Source: Niveibacterium sp. SC-1 (lineage in GTDB: Bacteria > Pseudomonadota > Gammaproteobacteria > Burkholderiales > Rhodocyclaceae). Taken from it: a stretch of 64,000 nt of DNA. Below are positions 37,378 through 47,400 of this stretch, in pieces (position 1 is the first letter of the stretch; each line of letters begins with the position of its first letter). The notes under the pieces were generated by a model. That model was not told the origin of the DNA. It saw only the letters and a program-made list of their open reading frames with translations, and made no database searches. The stretch is from assembly GCF_038235435.1 (NCBI RefSeq), contig NZ_CP151275.1, positions 4,216,001 to 4,280,000 on the forward strand, written 5' to 3'. The position numbers and the translations under genes are program-made.

Positions 37378-40300
37378 TCAGTCGACCACGCACACCACCG
37401 CGGAGCGCGCGGGGATGGTGAAGCTGCCCGTGCGCGTGCAGGTGCTGCCCGCCGCGTCGCGCACCCGCTTGTCCGCCGCACGGAACGAAGCCTGCACCGG
37501 ATGCAGCTCGTAGCGCTTGCCGGCCTCCTCCGCGATAGCCACGGTCTGCGCGACCTTGTCGACATTCACGAAATACAGCACGTCACGGTAGTTGCGCTCG
37601 CCGAAGTCCCTCCCGCGATAGCCGCGCCCGTCGAGATGGCCGACCAGCACCGTCGGGATCTGCGCGGAGCCCGTGTTGTAGAACTTGAGCCGCGCCTTGA
37701 TCTCCTCGCCCGAATGCAGGCGGAACAGTGGCGTGCTTGAACGGATCGCCAACAGGTCGCGGAAGACGTCGCGCGCCGAGGTGATCTGCGCGACTCCCGG
37801 GGTGAAGCCGGGCGCTACCGCCGCCGCCATGAACTGGTGCGCCAGCGCATCGTCGCCGGCGACCGGCAGGCCGACGGCGAAATTGTTGCTCGCGTAGGTC
37901 CAGTCGAGCCGGTTGAACCAGTCCCCCGAGTTGTAGCTGTTGTTGTCGAAGGACTTGGAGCGCAGGGTATCGACGCCAGCGTGGAAATACGCCACGCCCT
38001 GGCTGAAGGCGTTGATGGCCGCCGCCAGCATCTGCACGCGCGCGCGATCGTCCAGCGTGGTCGCAGTGGGCAGCTTCTGCACGGCCACATCGAACAGCGT
38101 CTGGTTGTCGTGGTTCTCGAAGTAATTCACCACCTCCTGCGGATCCAGCACATAGCCGGCCGGCTGGCCGTTGTAGTCGATCTGCTGCAGCTGGGTCGGC
38201 ACGTCCAGGTAGTTGGTGAAGCTGTAGTCGCGGATCGAGCCTGCCAGACCCGCGCGCAGCATGTCGGCCGAGCGCAGCAGATCGGCGCGCGTCTTGCCGG
38301 CGCCCGAACCGTTGTCGTCGTAGAAGAGGCCAGTGACGTAACCCTGGTTGCGCACGATGTCCTGCCCACCGTCGAAGGGCCCGCCGCCGCGCACCGCGTC
38401 GCGAGCGCGGTCGCTGAAGGTGCCGATGCCGGACCCATTGAGCGAGAGCTGCGAGGCCTGCACGAAGCGCGCGCCGTCGGCCACGGCACCGAAGTTCCAG
38501 CCTTCGCCGACGAAGAAGACCTCCCGCCTGTGGTCGTCTTCCTTCTGCACGGCCTTGTTGACCTCGGCCTTGAGCTGCTCCATCACGGCGCGCGGATGGA
38601 AGGCCATCAGGTCGAAGCGGAAGGAGTCGATCTTGTACTGGACAGCCCAGGTCTTCACCGAGTCGATCATCAGCCGCGCCATCATCGCGTTCTCGGCGGC
38701 GGTGTCGGCGCAGCAGGTGTCATTGAGCACCTTCCCCGTGCCGTCGAGGCGGTGGTAATAACCCGGCACCACGCGGTCGAGCACCGAGTGGGCGTCCTGC
38801 CCCGAGGCCGAGGTGTGGTTGTAGACCACATCCATGCCCACGCGCAGGCCGGCCTCGTGCAAGGACTTCACCATCGCGCGGAATTCGCGGATGCGCGCGG
38901 CACCGTCCGCCGCGTCACTCGCGTAGCTGCCCTCCGGCACCGTGTAATGGAAGGGGTCGTAGCCCCAGTTGAAGCAGTCCTGGTCCTTCACCGCGTTGAT
39001 CGCGTCGCGCGCCGCCGGCGAATCGAACTTCGTGTCGGGCGGGATGGCCGGCGTGACACAGCCCGTCTCCGGAATCGTGGCGATGTCGAACACCGGCAGG
39101 AGATGCACGTCGGTGAGCCCCGCACGCCCCAGCGCGCGCAAGTGCTTCATACCGTCGGAGCGCTCATCGGTGAAGGCGAGGTACTTGCCGCGGTGTGCGT
39201 CCGGCACCGTCTCGTCGTTGACCGAGAAGTCGCGTACATGCAGCTCGTAGATCACCATGTCTTCCTGCGCGGTGGTGGTCCGCGGTGCGCGCGAACCCTC
39301 CCAGCCATGCGGCTTGAGCGCGGGCGAGTCGAGGTCCGCGATGTAGCTGCGGCGCGAGTCGGTGGTCAGCCCCAGCGAGTACGGATCGGTGACACGGTTG
39401 CGCACGATGCCCACGCCGGGGACGAAGACGTCGACCAGGTAAGCGTAGTAGCTGCCGATCTGCCGGTCCTTCTGCGCGACGCTCCAGACGCCGGTCGCGG
39501 CGTCCTTGCTCATGGCCGCCACCCCCAGCGCTGCGCTGCTTCCGCCCTGGTAGGTGCACAGCTTCACCTGCTGCGCCGTGGGCGCCCACAGCTTGAAGGA
39601 GACACGGCCGTGCGCGAAGGTGGCGCCGAGGTCATCGACCCCGGTGGCAGCGGCGTACAGGTCGTCGAGCACGCCGGGGTTCTGCAGCGTCGTGGCGTTC
39701 TGCACCTTGCCGTTCGCGTCTTCCTGCACGATGACGAGCTGCTTGGTGAGCACCTCGCGCAGCTTGGGCACATCGGCTGCGGCGAGCTTGAGCAGCACGC
39801 CGGCCGGCACCCACTTGAAGCGGGTCGCCACGTCGGGTGGCAGGGCGGCCGCCGAGACGCTGAGCGTCAGCGAGCCTTCGGCACCGGTCAGCGGCGCATC
39901 CTTCATGGCGACGATCTGCGCGCCGCCTGAGTAGTACAGCTTGAACACGCCCGTGCTGTCGATCTTCGGCCACTGGATCAGATTCTTTGCCAGCCAGTAG
40001 GCACGTGCGTCGCTGGTCGAAACGCTGCGTGAATCGGGCATCGCGGTGTAGACCGTCGGGTCGCCCTGCAGCAGCCAGATGTCCCCGACGCCGCCGGAGA
40101 CCGCCAGCGCCTGGTAGTTCACCACGATGTTGTCGTTGCGCCCGTCCTTGTCGTTCTGGTTGGGCGGCATGCCATGGATGATGAACTGCAGCGACGTGCG
40201 GCTCGCATCGTCCTTGGGATTGAGTACGGGGATATCGAACACCACGCCGGCCGCGCCGAGCGAGTAAGCCGGCATTGCCGCGAAGGGCACCGGGTTGTTC

Positions 40301-40971
40301 CAGTCGCTGATGGTCACGCCCTGCAGGGCGGCGGCGTTGAGTCCACTGCCCTCCCACAGGTGCAGCCCCCAGGCCGCGTAGTTGCCGTCGCTGCGCTTGT
40401 AGTGCACGCGGATCCGGGTGAGGTCCGGCGGTCCGGCCAGCGGGTTGGAGGCGTAGTTCGTGCTGTCGCCTTCGAGCCGCCAGATCTCGTTGGCGCCCGC
40501 ATGCAGGGTGTAGCTCTGGTCGGCGCCGCCGTTGTCCTTGGCATCGCCGCTATGGAAGATGAAACCGACCGGGCCCGAATCGGCCACCAGCGGAACGTTG
40601 TAGACAACACCAAAGCTGTCGGCACCCGCGGCGTTCCAGCCCTGGTTCCAGCCCGGGTCCTTGCCCGCGTTCCAGGTATGGATCTGCCAGCCCGCGTAGT
40701 CGGCAGCGTTGCGGTGATAGTGGACCGTCAGCGTGGTCGGCGGGCCCGGTACGACCGGCACCGGAGACAACACCGTCTGGAAATCCGCTGCATCGCAGTA
40801 GGCCAGATCTTCGGCGGCGTTCCCGCCCTTGGCCAAGGGCGAGGCCGAGGTCGCGACCGAGGCCGTATGTCCGCCGCTGCCATCGCCGCAGCCCGCCAAA
40901 ATCGCCGCACACACAAGAACCAGCAACACACCGAAACGTCGCACGATCGCATCAACACCGGGCCAGTACAT
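37378..40971 (-). CDS. Secreted lipoprotein pullulanase, GH13 alpha-1,6-glucosidase type
   Basis: A 1197-residue debranching enzyme for pullulan and branched starch. A signal peptide ends in ILAGC (acylated C28), so it is a lipoprotein. Two PUD/CBM41-like starch-binding repeats follow (about 75-185 from [21 protein letters not shown], and about 188-330 from [21 protein letters not shown]), then a CBM48-like domain ([16 protein letters not shown]). The GH13 barrel has [14 protein letters not shown] (nucleophile Asp near 786), FVGEGWNFG (acid Glu near 822) and ENHDNQT (Asp near 953). GAGGAGG precedes the ATG at 40971. Whether it stays on the outer membrane or is exported further is not visible; no secretion genes for it lie beside it. 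Confidence 0.93.
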   Translation of the reverse strand: MYWPGVDAIVRRFGVLLVLVCAAILAGCGDGSGGHTASVATSASPLAKGGNAAEDLAYCDAADFQTVLSPVPVVPGPPTTLTVHYHRNAADYAGWQIHTWNAGKDPGWNQGWNAAGADSFGVVYNVPLVADSGPVGFIFHSGDAKDNGGADQSYTLHAGANEIWRLEGDSTNYASNPLAGPPDLTRIRVHYKRSDGNYAAWGLHLWEGSGLNAAALQGVTISDWNNPVPFAAMPAYSLGAAGVVFDIPVLNPKDDASRTSLQFIIHGMPPNQNDKDGRNDNIVVNYQALAVSGGVGDIWLLQGDPTVYTAMPDSRSVSTSDARAYWLAKNLIQWPKIDSTGVFKLYYSGGAQIVAMKDAPLTGAEGSLTLSVSAAALPPDVATRFKWVPAGVLLKLAAADVPKLREVLTKQLVIVQEDANGKVQNATTLQNPGVLDDLYAAATGVDDLGATFAHGRVSFKLWAPTAQQVKLCTYQGGSSAALGVAAMSKDAATGVWSVAQKDRQIGSYYAYLVDVFVPGVGIVRNRVTDPYSLGLTTDSRRSYIADLDSPALKPHGWEGSRAPRTTTAQEDMVIYELHVRDFSVNDETVPDAHRGKYLAFTDERSDGMKHLRALGRAGLTDVHLLPVFDIATIPETGCVTPAIPPDTKFDSPAARDAINAVKDQDCFNWGYDPFHYTVPEGSYASDAADGAARIREFRAMVKSLHEAGLRVGMDVVYNHTSASGQDAHSVLDRVVPGYYHRLDGTGKVLNDTCCADTAAENAMMARLMIDSVKTWAVQYKIDSFRFDLMAFHPRAVMEQLKAEVNKAVQKEDDHRREVFFVGEGWNFGAVADGARFVQASQLSLNGSGIGTFSDRARDAVRGGGPFDGGQDIVRNQGYVTGLFYDDNGSGAGKTRADLLRSADMLRAGLAGSIRDYSFTNYLDVPTQLQQIDYNGQPAGYVLDPQEVVNYFENHDNQTLFDVAVQKLPTATTLDDRARVQMLAAAINAFSQGVAYFHAGVDTLRSKSFDNNSYNSGDWFNRLDWTYASNNFAVGLPVAGDDALAHQFMAAAVAPGFTPGVAQITSARDVFRDLLAIRSSTPLFRLHSGEEIKARLKFYNTGSAQIPTVLVGHLDGRGYRGRDFGERNYRDVLYFVNVDKVAQTVAIAEEAGKRYELHPVQASFRAADKRVRDAAGSTCTRTGSFTIPARSAVVCVVD

Positions 40972-41342
40972 GGCGCGCCCTCCTCGGCAGAGATAGTGGT
41001 AGCGGAGATCGCGATGTTGTTGATTTTTGTGGATTTTTCTGGTGACTGCCCCGTGCGATCGGAGCGCAATCTGTGCCTCTCGACTCGCCATGTCAACAGC
41101 ATTTCGAGCGCGACGGCTGTGGGAAGGGATGTCGGTGCGTGGCGGCGAGACTGGACATGTGGTCACACCAAACGAACCGGTAAATGAGTCCGTCAAGCCG
41201 GAGCTCTACGCCAGCATGTTTTCAGTACGACATACGCGCAGAGATAATCGGCATCGTCCGAAATCAGCCGATGGGCTTGGCCTCCTCCGTCATGCTTGGC
41301 GGGCGGCCTTCGGCTATCCCTGAATCAACCCCAGGATGTCCG
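40972..41342. other. Intergenic region upstream of the pullulanase gene (371 bp)
   Basis: This divergent gap should hold the promoters of the pullulanase gene (leftward) and the DUF2007-like gene (rightward). A relatively AT-rich stretch lies at about 41010-41030. I see no convincing -35/-10 pair, RNA gene or strong inverted repeat. A run of rightward codons reaches back to 41184 in frame with the DUF2007-like gene, but it lacks a good ribosome site. Confidence 0.4.
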
Positions 41343-41702
41343 ATGACGTTTGTGCCCGTTGCCGTTCCGCAAACAGAGTCCCAGCTTTCCGTCATGGTGA
41401 GCTTGCTGGAAGCGCACGGGATTCGGCATTTCGTTCTGAACCGTGGTTTTGGCGGCCTGTACCCCGGTATGCAAATACCCTTGTACAACGACCAGAGAGT
41501 CATGGTCCATGAGGCTCAGGCAGCCGACGCGCTCGAACTGCTGGAGAGCCTGCTCGCGCCTGACGGGGCATCCGGAGTTCAGGACGCGCTCCGATTGCGC
41601 GACAGATTGCGCGTGGCGGCCGAGTTGCTGTTGGGACACTGGTGCTTCCCGACTCGGCGCCGGACCTTGGGCGGCAAACATGAATCCGGCGACGGAACCT
41701 GA
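41343..41702 (+). CDS. DUF2007-like small putative signal-transducing protein
   Basis: A 119-residue protein. The N-terminal 70 residues (VAVPQTESQLSVMVSLLEAHGIRHFVLNRGFGGLYPGMQIPLYNDQRVMVHEAQAADALELLESLL in outline) match the DUF2007 pattern of a small ferredoxin-like fold: an LLEAxGI helix, then a variable loop, then VxVxxxxAxxALELL. The C-terminal 45 residues are Arg-rich and unrelated. AGGA lies 7 bases before the ATG at 41343. No function is established for the family. Confidence 0.6.
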   Translation: MTFVPVAVPQTESQLSVMVSLLEAHGIRHFVLNRGFGGLYPGMQIPLYNDQRVMVHEAQAADALELLESLLAPDGASGVQDALRLRDRLRVAAELLLGHWCFPTRRRTLGGKHESGDGT

Positions 41703-41963
41703 GCCCTGCCGCGCGAGCGGATCAAGCGCCTGACGGCGCTGCTCGACGCCCGATCACGCTCATCCGCGTCGATTCGCGACGAGGGCGCCCCCGCTGCGGA
41801 CGTTTCACTCGGCGCCGCGGGGGCGAGCAGCTCCCGCGGACGAGAACGTCAAATACTGTTCCTCCCGGCACCGCCATGCCCTGTGCATGCAAAGATGGGT
41901 GGCTAACGAGCTGGAAAACCCAAGGACAAGCGCGGCGGACGCCGGACACAGGGAGGCAGCAGC

Positions 41964-42461
41964 ATGAAGAACATCGTCATCATCCTGGCGGTCATCATCG
42001 CGTTCGGTGTTGCCTGGCAGCAGCGGCCACGCGACAAGGCGGCCCCCGCCGTGGCGTCCAATCCGGTCTACGCGGAAACGCGCGTGACGATGGATGCGGG
42101 CAGCACCACGATCGAAGGTGTGATGCTGGGCCAGGCGTTGGACGATGCGGACTGCCGGAAACAGCTGCGCGTGATCGAGGCGGAGATGTCGGCGACGTCC
42201 GAGCGCGTCTGCCCCACTTGCAAGATCACCACCTCGACCTGCAAGACCGACCTGGTCCCGCGCTACGCGAAGCTCTTCGACAACGAGCCCACGCATCTGA
42301 GCTACATCAGCCTTGCCCGCGGCACGCCGGACGAACGCGAGTACCGCATGATCTACTGGGGGCTGACGGTGCAGCAGAGCGAACAGCTGTGCAGCATCGT
42401 GCCCCACTTGCAGAAGAAGCGTGCCGGCACGGTGCGCTGCGTGCACGCAGCCTCGCTCTGA
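41964..42461 (+). CDS. Hypothetical membrane-anchored six-cysteine protein
   Basis: I do not recognise this 165-residue protein. A hydrophobic N-terminal segment (residues 3-18) is an anchor or uncleaved signal, followed by an Ala/Pro spacer and a soluble domain. Six cysteines (64, 83, 86, 93, 143, 159) could make three disulfides in the periplasm; CPTCKITTSTC is the densest part. GGGAGG at 41951-41956 is a strong ribosome site for the ATG. It stands alone between a DUF2007-like gene and the convergent DUF481 gene. Confidence 0.6.
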   Translation: MKNIVIILAVIIAFGVAWQQRPRDKAAPAVASNPVYAETRVTMDAGSTTIEGVMLGQALDDADCRKQLRVIEAEMSATSERVCPTCKITTSTCKTDLVPRYAKLFDNEPTHLSYISLARGTPDEREYRMIYWGLTVQQSEQLCSIVPHLQKKRAGTVRCVHAASL

Positions 42462-42639
42462 TCGGATCTCTTCCTCGCGACAACTGGCGAGATCGTGTAG
42501 CAAGCCCAACTTCTCAGTGCAAGCCTGAGGAACGACCACCGCCCGCCCCGCTTCCCCGGCGCGGTGCTGGAAGACAGCGCCCTGCTGCTGCGGACCCGCG
42601 CAACGGGCGCTCCGCGCGTCGCCCCCGGACAGTCCCGCG

Positions 42640-43461
42640 TCAATTTCCCCCGATCGCCCAACTGATGTTGGTGAGGAAGAGCAGGTCGTTCTGCTTCTTC
42701 ACCCCGGGCGGCGGGTTGCTCTGGTAGCGGTCTGACAGCGTGAGCTGCAGGCTGATCCGCTTGGTGATCGCGGTGGCGAGCGTGGAGTCGAAGACGATGC
42801 GGTACTCGCCGGTCTCCTGCAGGTTGGGGAAGACGGCAAGCCGCTGCTTGAAGGTGGTCGTGGGCGAGACCTGCAGGCCGGACTCCTCGGCGAACAGCAG
42901 TTCCAGCGTGTCGCGCGTCTGCGGCTCGTACTGTTCGCGGTTGTAGGAGATACCGGAGGAGAGGTCGAAGAACTCGTTGCCACGCCGCCAGGCATGCCAG
43001 CCTGCGCCCCCTGCCAGCACGCTGCGCAACTCCAGGCGCTGAAGCTCGTCGTGCTCGAGGCCGAGCGAGCCGAAGCCGAAGATCTTCGGGCTCAGGTCGA
43101 AGTCGTACTGCGCACCGGCACGCGCGAGGTTGGACGTCTCGTTGGTATTGCCCGTGTTGTTGTCGCGCTGGGTCGCATAGAGGCCGGTGCCCACCGCGTG
43201 CAGCTTGTCGGAGTCGGTCCTGCGGGTGAAGTCCGCGCCGACATTGATGCTGGTGGAGCGGGTGTTGCCCGCGGTGACGGAGAGGCCGCCGGAGAGCGTG
43301 CCGCGCCAGCGGCCATCCGGAATCGGCAGCGTGTCGGCGGCGGCGTAGCCGACGCCGCACAAACACGCGACGGCCATGCAGGGTTTGATCGCCCGCCGGG
43401 AGAGGGCGCGAAAGGAACGACGGGGCGGGGTTTTGTCTTCGGTGCAAATCGCTTTCTTCAT
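42640..43461 (-). CDS. DUF481 (YdiY-type) outer-membrane protein
   Basis: A 273-residue beta-barrel-like protein of the DUF481 family, whose members include salt-induced outer-membrane protein YdiY. After a long basic N-terminus and signal (ending near AAAD, about residue 43), WRGTLSGGLSVTAGNTRSTSINVGADFTRRTDSDKLH begins the barrel with alternating polar and hydrophobic strands. The final strand ends NISWAIGGN. The ATG at 43461 overlaps the opgD stop (ATGA), so it is translated with the glucan genes. The function of the family is not defined. Confidence 0.8.
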   Translation of the reverse strand: MKKAICTEDKTPPRRSFRALSRRAIKPCMAVACLCGVGYAAADTLPIPDGRWRGTLSGGLSVTAGNTRSTSINVGADFTRRTDSDKLHAVGTGLYATQRDNNTGNTNETSNLARAGAQYDFDLSPKIFGFGSLGLEHDELQRLELRSVLAGGAGWHAWRRGNEFFDLSSGISYNREQYEPQTRDTLELLFAEESGLQVSPTTTFKQRLAVFPNLQETGEYRIVFDSTLATAITKRISLQLTLSDRYQSNPPPGVKKQNDLLFLTNISWAIGGN

Positions 43462-45011
43462 GCCGGGGGATTCCATTGATAGAGCCAGGTCTCCGACAGC
43501 GCGCGGCTGCCGATCTTCAGGAACAGACGCAGATCCACCGGCTCCGTTCCCTGCACATCCTTGATATCGAACTGCGCCCGGTAGCCACCCACCGAGGCAA
43601 GCGGCCGCGCCGAGACGATCTCGGTCTTGCCGCGCGAGACCTGGATCGCGGCCTCCACCTTGGCATCCGCCGCGAGCATGGAGAGATCGCCACCGGCGAA
43701 GTCGACCGTAAAACGCCATGAAGGGTATGGGCGCGGCTTGCCGACGATGCCGCCGAGGCCCGTGCGCGTAGCGACGACCCGCGCAAGGTCCGGCCCCTGC
43801 GGCAGGCCCGAACCCCAGGACATGCGATAGCCGTAGAGCAGCTCCTGCCCGGCCTGCGGGGGTTCCGCCGGATTCCAGAAGGCGACGATGTTGTCGAAGG
43901 TCTCGTCCGGCGTGGAGAGCTCCACCAGCTGCACCGAGCCCTTGCCCCAGCCGGCCTTGGGCTCGATCCACACACTGGGGCGACGATCGTAGAAGGCGCC
44001 GTCGTCCTGGTAGTGGTCGAAGTCGGTGTCGCGCTGGAACAGTCCGAAGCCGCGCGGGTTCTCATCCTGGAAGGCGTTGAAGCGGCGCGTCGCCGGATTG
44101 ACCAGCGGACGCCAGATCCATTCGCCCGCGCCGGTGTGCAGGATGAGTCCGTCCGAGTCGTGGATCTCGGGCCGCCAGTCATTGGAGACGCGACGATCGT
44201 TCTCGCCGAACTGGAACATGCTGGTGAGCGGCGCGATGCCCAGACGCTCGATGGCTTTGCGCGGATAGAGCGCGGCGTCCACGTCCATGCGGAAGATCTT
44301 CCCGGGCGCGAGCGCGAAACGGTACGCGCCGGTGATGCTGGCCGAATCGAGCAGCGCATACACCTCGCTCACCGGCGCCTTGGGCGAAGGCCGCACCAGC
44401 CAGAACTTCGCAAAGCGCGGGAATTCCTCGGCGCGGTCCATGCCGCAGTCGATCGCCAGCCCGCGCGCCGACATGCCGTACTGCAGGCTGCCGCCCACGG
44501 CACGGAAGTAGCTCGCGCCGAGGAAAGCCACCACGTCGCGCGTCCAGTCACCGTCATAGTTCAGGCGAAAGCCGGCGAAGCCCAGGTCGCCCGGCAGCTT
44601 GCCGCCCGCCACGCCGCTTTTGCCGTAGTCGAACATCGCCGGGTCGTAGGCGATCTCCTGGGCCTGGCCCTCCACCACCTCGTAGAGGTGCACCGGCGTC
44701 TTGAAGAAGAGGCCGAGGTGGAAAAACTTGGCGCGGAAGTAACTGTCCGGCGCGTCCCAGAGTGCATGGGCGTCGCGATAGCGGATTGCCTGGTACTGGT
44801 CCCAGTCGAGCTTTTCCAGTCCTTGCGGCAACTTTTCGCTGGGCACGTCGAAGGGGTTCGCGGCGAGGCTGCGGGCCTCGCCCTTGAGCCAGGCGTAGTC
44901 GAAGGCCTGCGTCTTGCCGATGCGCTTGATCCGCTCGGCGGCGGCCGCCCAGGGGCTGGCGGCAAGCAGTGCCACGGCTGAACAGGCCTTGATCCAGTCG
45001 CGTCGATTCAT
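43458..45011 (-). CDS. opgD: Glucan biosynthesis protein D (periplasmic, Tat-exported)
   Basis: A 517-residue MdoG-family protein for osmoregulated periplasmic glucans. The N-terminus MNRRDWIKACSAVALLAASPWAAAA is a Tat signal (RRDWIK), as in E. coli OpgD and unlike the Sec signal of OpgG. The family core is clear: DLGFAGFRL, VAFLGASYFRAVGGSLQYGMSARGLAID, VYALLDSASITGAYRF, GIAPLTSMFQFGENDRR, HDSDGLILHTGAGEWIWRPL and PSVWIEPKAGWGKG. OpgD and OpgG homologues have recently been described as beta-1,2-glucan hydrolases, which would place it in shaping the glucan. It follows opgH by 31 bp. Confidence 0.9.
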   Translation of the reverse strand: MNRRDWIKACSAVALLAASPWAAAAERIKRIGKTQAFDYAWLKGEARSLAANPFDVPSEKLPQGLEKLDWDQYQAIRYRDAHALWDAPDSYFRAKFFHLGLFFKTPVHLYEVVEGQAQEIAYDPAMFDYGKSGVAGGKLPGDLGFAGFRLNYDGDWTRDVVAFLGASYFRAVGGSLQYGMSARGLAIDCGMDRAEEFPRFAKFWLVRPSPKAPVSEVYALLDSASITGAYRFALAPGKIFRMDVDAALYPRKAIERLGIAPLTSMFQFGENDRRVSNDWRPEIHDSDGLILHTGAGEWIWRPLVNPATRRFNAFQDENPRGFGLFQRDTDFDHYQDDGAFYDRRPSVWIEPKAGWGKGSVQLVELSTPDETFDNIVAFWNPAEPPQAGQELLYGYRMSWGSGLPQGPDLARVVATRTGLGGIVGKPRPYPSWRFTVDFAGGDLSMLAADAKVEAAIQVSRGKTEIVSARPLASVGGYRAQFDIKDVQGTEPVDLRLFLKIGSRALSETWLYQWNPPA

Positions 45012-45042
45012 GGAGTCCTCGTGGGTGTGTTGTCGGAATTCC

Positions 45043-47400
45043 TCAGGCGAAGACGCGCCCGCCCGTGAGCGGTGCGCCTCGCCGTGGATGCGCGGCACCC
45101 GCACCGACCAGCGCCGCGTGCACGCGGGCGAGGCCGTCCGGGTCGTCGATCAGGCGCATCGCCTCGTCGCGGGAGAGCGCACGCGCGCCCTCCTCCAGCA
45201 GTTTCTTCACCAGGCCTTCGCGGTAGGTCTGCGCCTGTTCGCTTTGCGGACGCGGCGGGAAGCTCGCGCACACGAGTGCGTTGACCGCCGGGTCGCAGAG
45301 GGCGTCGACGAAATCCGGCTCCGGACGCGCGGACTTCAGATGGGCCTGCAGCTCGCGCAGTTCGCGGGGAGGTTCGACTTCCTCGGGAATCAGGAAGAGC
45401 CGCTGCGCCATTGCCTTGCGGCCTGCCGTCACCCGGCTGGAAAAGACCGACACCGGGATCGAGAGCATCAGCGCACCGGCCACCGGCAGCAGCCAGCCGA
45501 TGAAGCCCGGGTTCACCGAATACACCGCCGCTGCCCACGCGAGCCCGATCAGCGCGTGCCAGCCGTGGCGGCGGATCGCCTCACTCCAGGGCGTCTGGCT
45601 GTCATCACGCGGCGGCGACTTCCATACGACCTTGTGGCCGATCAGCGAGGCCGATACGAACTGGCTGTGGAAGAGCATGCGCACCGGCGCGAGCAACATG
45701 GAGAAGAGCATCTCGCCGAGCAGGCTCGCGGCGAGGCGCAACCCGCCCCCATAGCCACGCACGCCCTGCAGCGCCGCCAGCAGCCCGCCCAGGAGCTTGG
45801 GCAGGAAGAGGAAGACCGCGGTGAGCAGGAAGAGCCCGATCGCCCGCTTCGGATGCCATTCCGGCCACACCGGGAAGAGCTGGAAGGGCTCGCGGAAATA
45901 GTCCGGTTCGACCAGGCTGTGCTGGAAAAGCTGCGCGGTCGCGAGCAGCAGGAAGGCGAACCAGAGCAGCGCCGACACATAGGCCGCGGCCCCCGTGACG
46001 AAGACCGCGCGATGCGCCGGATGCAGGCCGCGCGCAAAGAGGAAGCGGAAGTTCATCAGGTTGCCGTGGCACCAGCGACGGTCGCGCTTCAACTCATCGA
46101 TCAGGTTGGGCGGCATCTCCTCGTAGCTGCCTTCGAGGTCGTAGGCGATCCACACCGCCCAGCCGGCGCGGCGCATCAGCGCGGCCTCGACGAAGTCATG
46201 CGAGAGGATCTCGCCGGAGAGCGCACCGGTGCCGGGCAGGCGCTCGAGCGCGCAGTACTGCATGAAGGGCGCCACGCGGATGATCGCGTTGTGGCCCCAG
46301 TAGTGCGCCTCGCCCAGCTGCCAGAAATGCAGGCCGGCGGTGAACACCGGTCCGTACACCCGGCCGGCGAACTGCTGGATGCGCGCATAGAGCGTCTCCC
46401 GCCCCGCGGCGCGCGGCGGCGTCTGGATGATGCCGCTACCGGGGTTCGCCTCCATCAGCTGCACCAGGCGCTTGAGGCAATCACCGCTCATCACGCTGTC
46501 GGCGTCCATCACCACCATGTAGCGGTAGTCGGCGCCCCAACGGCGGCAGAAGTCCGCCACGTTGCCGCTCTTCCTCTTGATGCGGTGGCGGCGCCAGCGA
46601 TAGAAGACGCGGCCAAAGGCACCCGCCTCGCGACAGAGCGTGGCCCAGGCGTCGAGTTCGGCCACGCGTGTGTCGGGCTCGTTGCTGTCGGAGAGGATGA
46701 AGAAGTCGAAGTTGGCCAGCGCGTCGGTGCGCGCCACCGAATCGTAGGTCGCACGCAGGCCGGCGAAGACGCGGCCCACATCCTCATTGCAGATCGGCAT
46801 GATCACCGCGCAACGGGCCCCCGCGGCAAGCGGACTATCGATCGGCACCCGCGCGGTGATCGCATGGCGGTCGTGCCCCGAAACGAGCAGCGCAAAACCG
46901 GAGAGCGCGGTCCAGAAGCCCACTGCCACCCAGGCGCAGAGGATCGCGAAGAGCGCGAGGATGCCGATCTCCAGCGGCTGTGTCCCCTGGTAGGGAAGGA
47001 TGTGCGCCATGTAGTCGGTGCAGAAGGCGGTCTGCAGCGTCACCAGAAGCGCGAGCGCACAACGCCGCAGGCTTGCCGAACGCAGCCAGTGGCGTCGCCT
47101 GCGCGCCGGGATATGGCGGGCGTCCGGCTCGCCAGGCGCCATCGGCCGCCGCGCCAGCGGCGGCGAAAGGCGTTCGCCCGCGCCGCTGCCGTCGGCGGAA
47201 AGGTCGATGCCGCTCAGGGCGTACTCGCGCTGCAGGGGCGAGGTCGCGGCGGCTGCGGCGAAGCCCGCGGGGAAGAGCGCGTCGCGCGGCGCGCTGCCGT
47301 AGCCAGGATGCAGGTCGTCGCCCTCGCGCCCGGTTAGCCGCTCGACCTCGGGCGGACGCGGCGCGTCCAGGCTCAGGTCGGCGGAAGGATGTAGTTCCAT
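45043..47400 (-). CDS. opgH: Osmoregulated periplasmic glucan glucosyltransferase OpgH
   Basis: A 785-residue inner-membrane GT2 enzyme that makes and exports the beta-1,2-linked glucan backbone from UDP-glucose. About eight membrane helices flank a cytoplasmic GT2 domain, with IMPICNEDVGRVFAGL, FILSDSNEPD, VVMDADSVMSGDCL and the acceptor/RW region DELKRDRRWCHGNL. The length (785) is close to E. coli OpgH (847), with a shorter N-terminus. Its start lies within the end of opgG (28-base overlap). Confidence 0.95.
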   Translation of the reverse strand: MELHPSADLSLDAPRPPEVERLTGREGDDLHPGYGSAPRDALFPAGFAAAAATSPLQREYALSGIDLSADGSGAGERLSPPLARRPMAPGEPDARHIPARRRRHWLRSASLRRCALALLVTLQTAFCTDYMAHILPYQGTQPLEIGILALFAILCAWVAVGFWTALSGFALLVSGHDRHAITARVPIDSPLAAGARCAVIMPICNEDVGRVFAGLRATYDSVARTDALANFDFFILSDSNEPDTRVAELDAWATLCREAGAFGRVFYRWRRHRIKRKSGNVADFCRRWGADYRYMVVMDADSVMSGDCLKRLVQLMEANPGSGIIQTPPRAAGRETLYARIQQFAGRVYGPVFTAGLHFWQLGEAHYWGHNAIIRVAPFMQYCALERLPGTGALSGEILSHDFVEAALMRRAGWAVWIAYDLEGSYEEMPPNLIDELKRDRRWCHGNLMNFRFLFARGLHPAHRAVFVTGAAAYVSALLWFAFLLLATAQLFQHSLVEPDYFREPFQLFPVWPEWHPKRAIGLFLLTAVFLFLPKLLGGLLAALQGVRGYGGGLRLAASLLGEMLFSMLLAPVRMLFHSQFVSASLIGHKVVWKSPPRDDSQTPWSEAIRRHGWHALIGLAWAAAVYSVNPGFIGWLLPVAGALMLSIPVSVFSSRVTAGRKAMAQRLFLIPEEVEPPRELRELQAHLKSARPEPDFVDALCDPAVNALVCASFPPRPQSEQAQTYREGLVKKLLEEGARALSRDEAMRLIDDPDGLARVHAALVGAGAAHPRRGAPLTGGRVFA

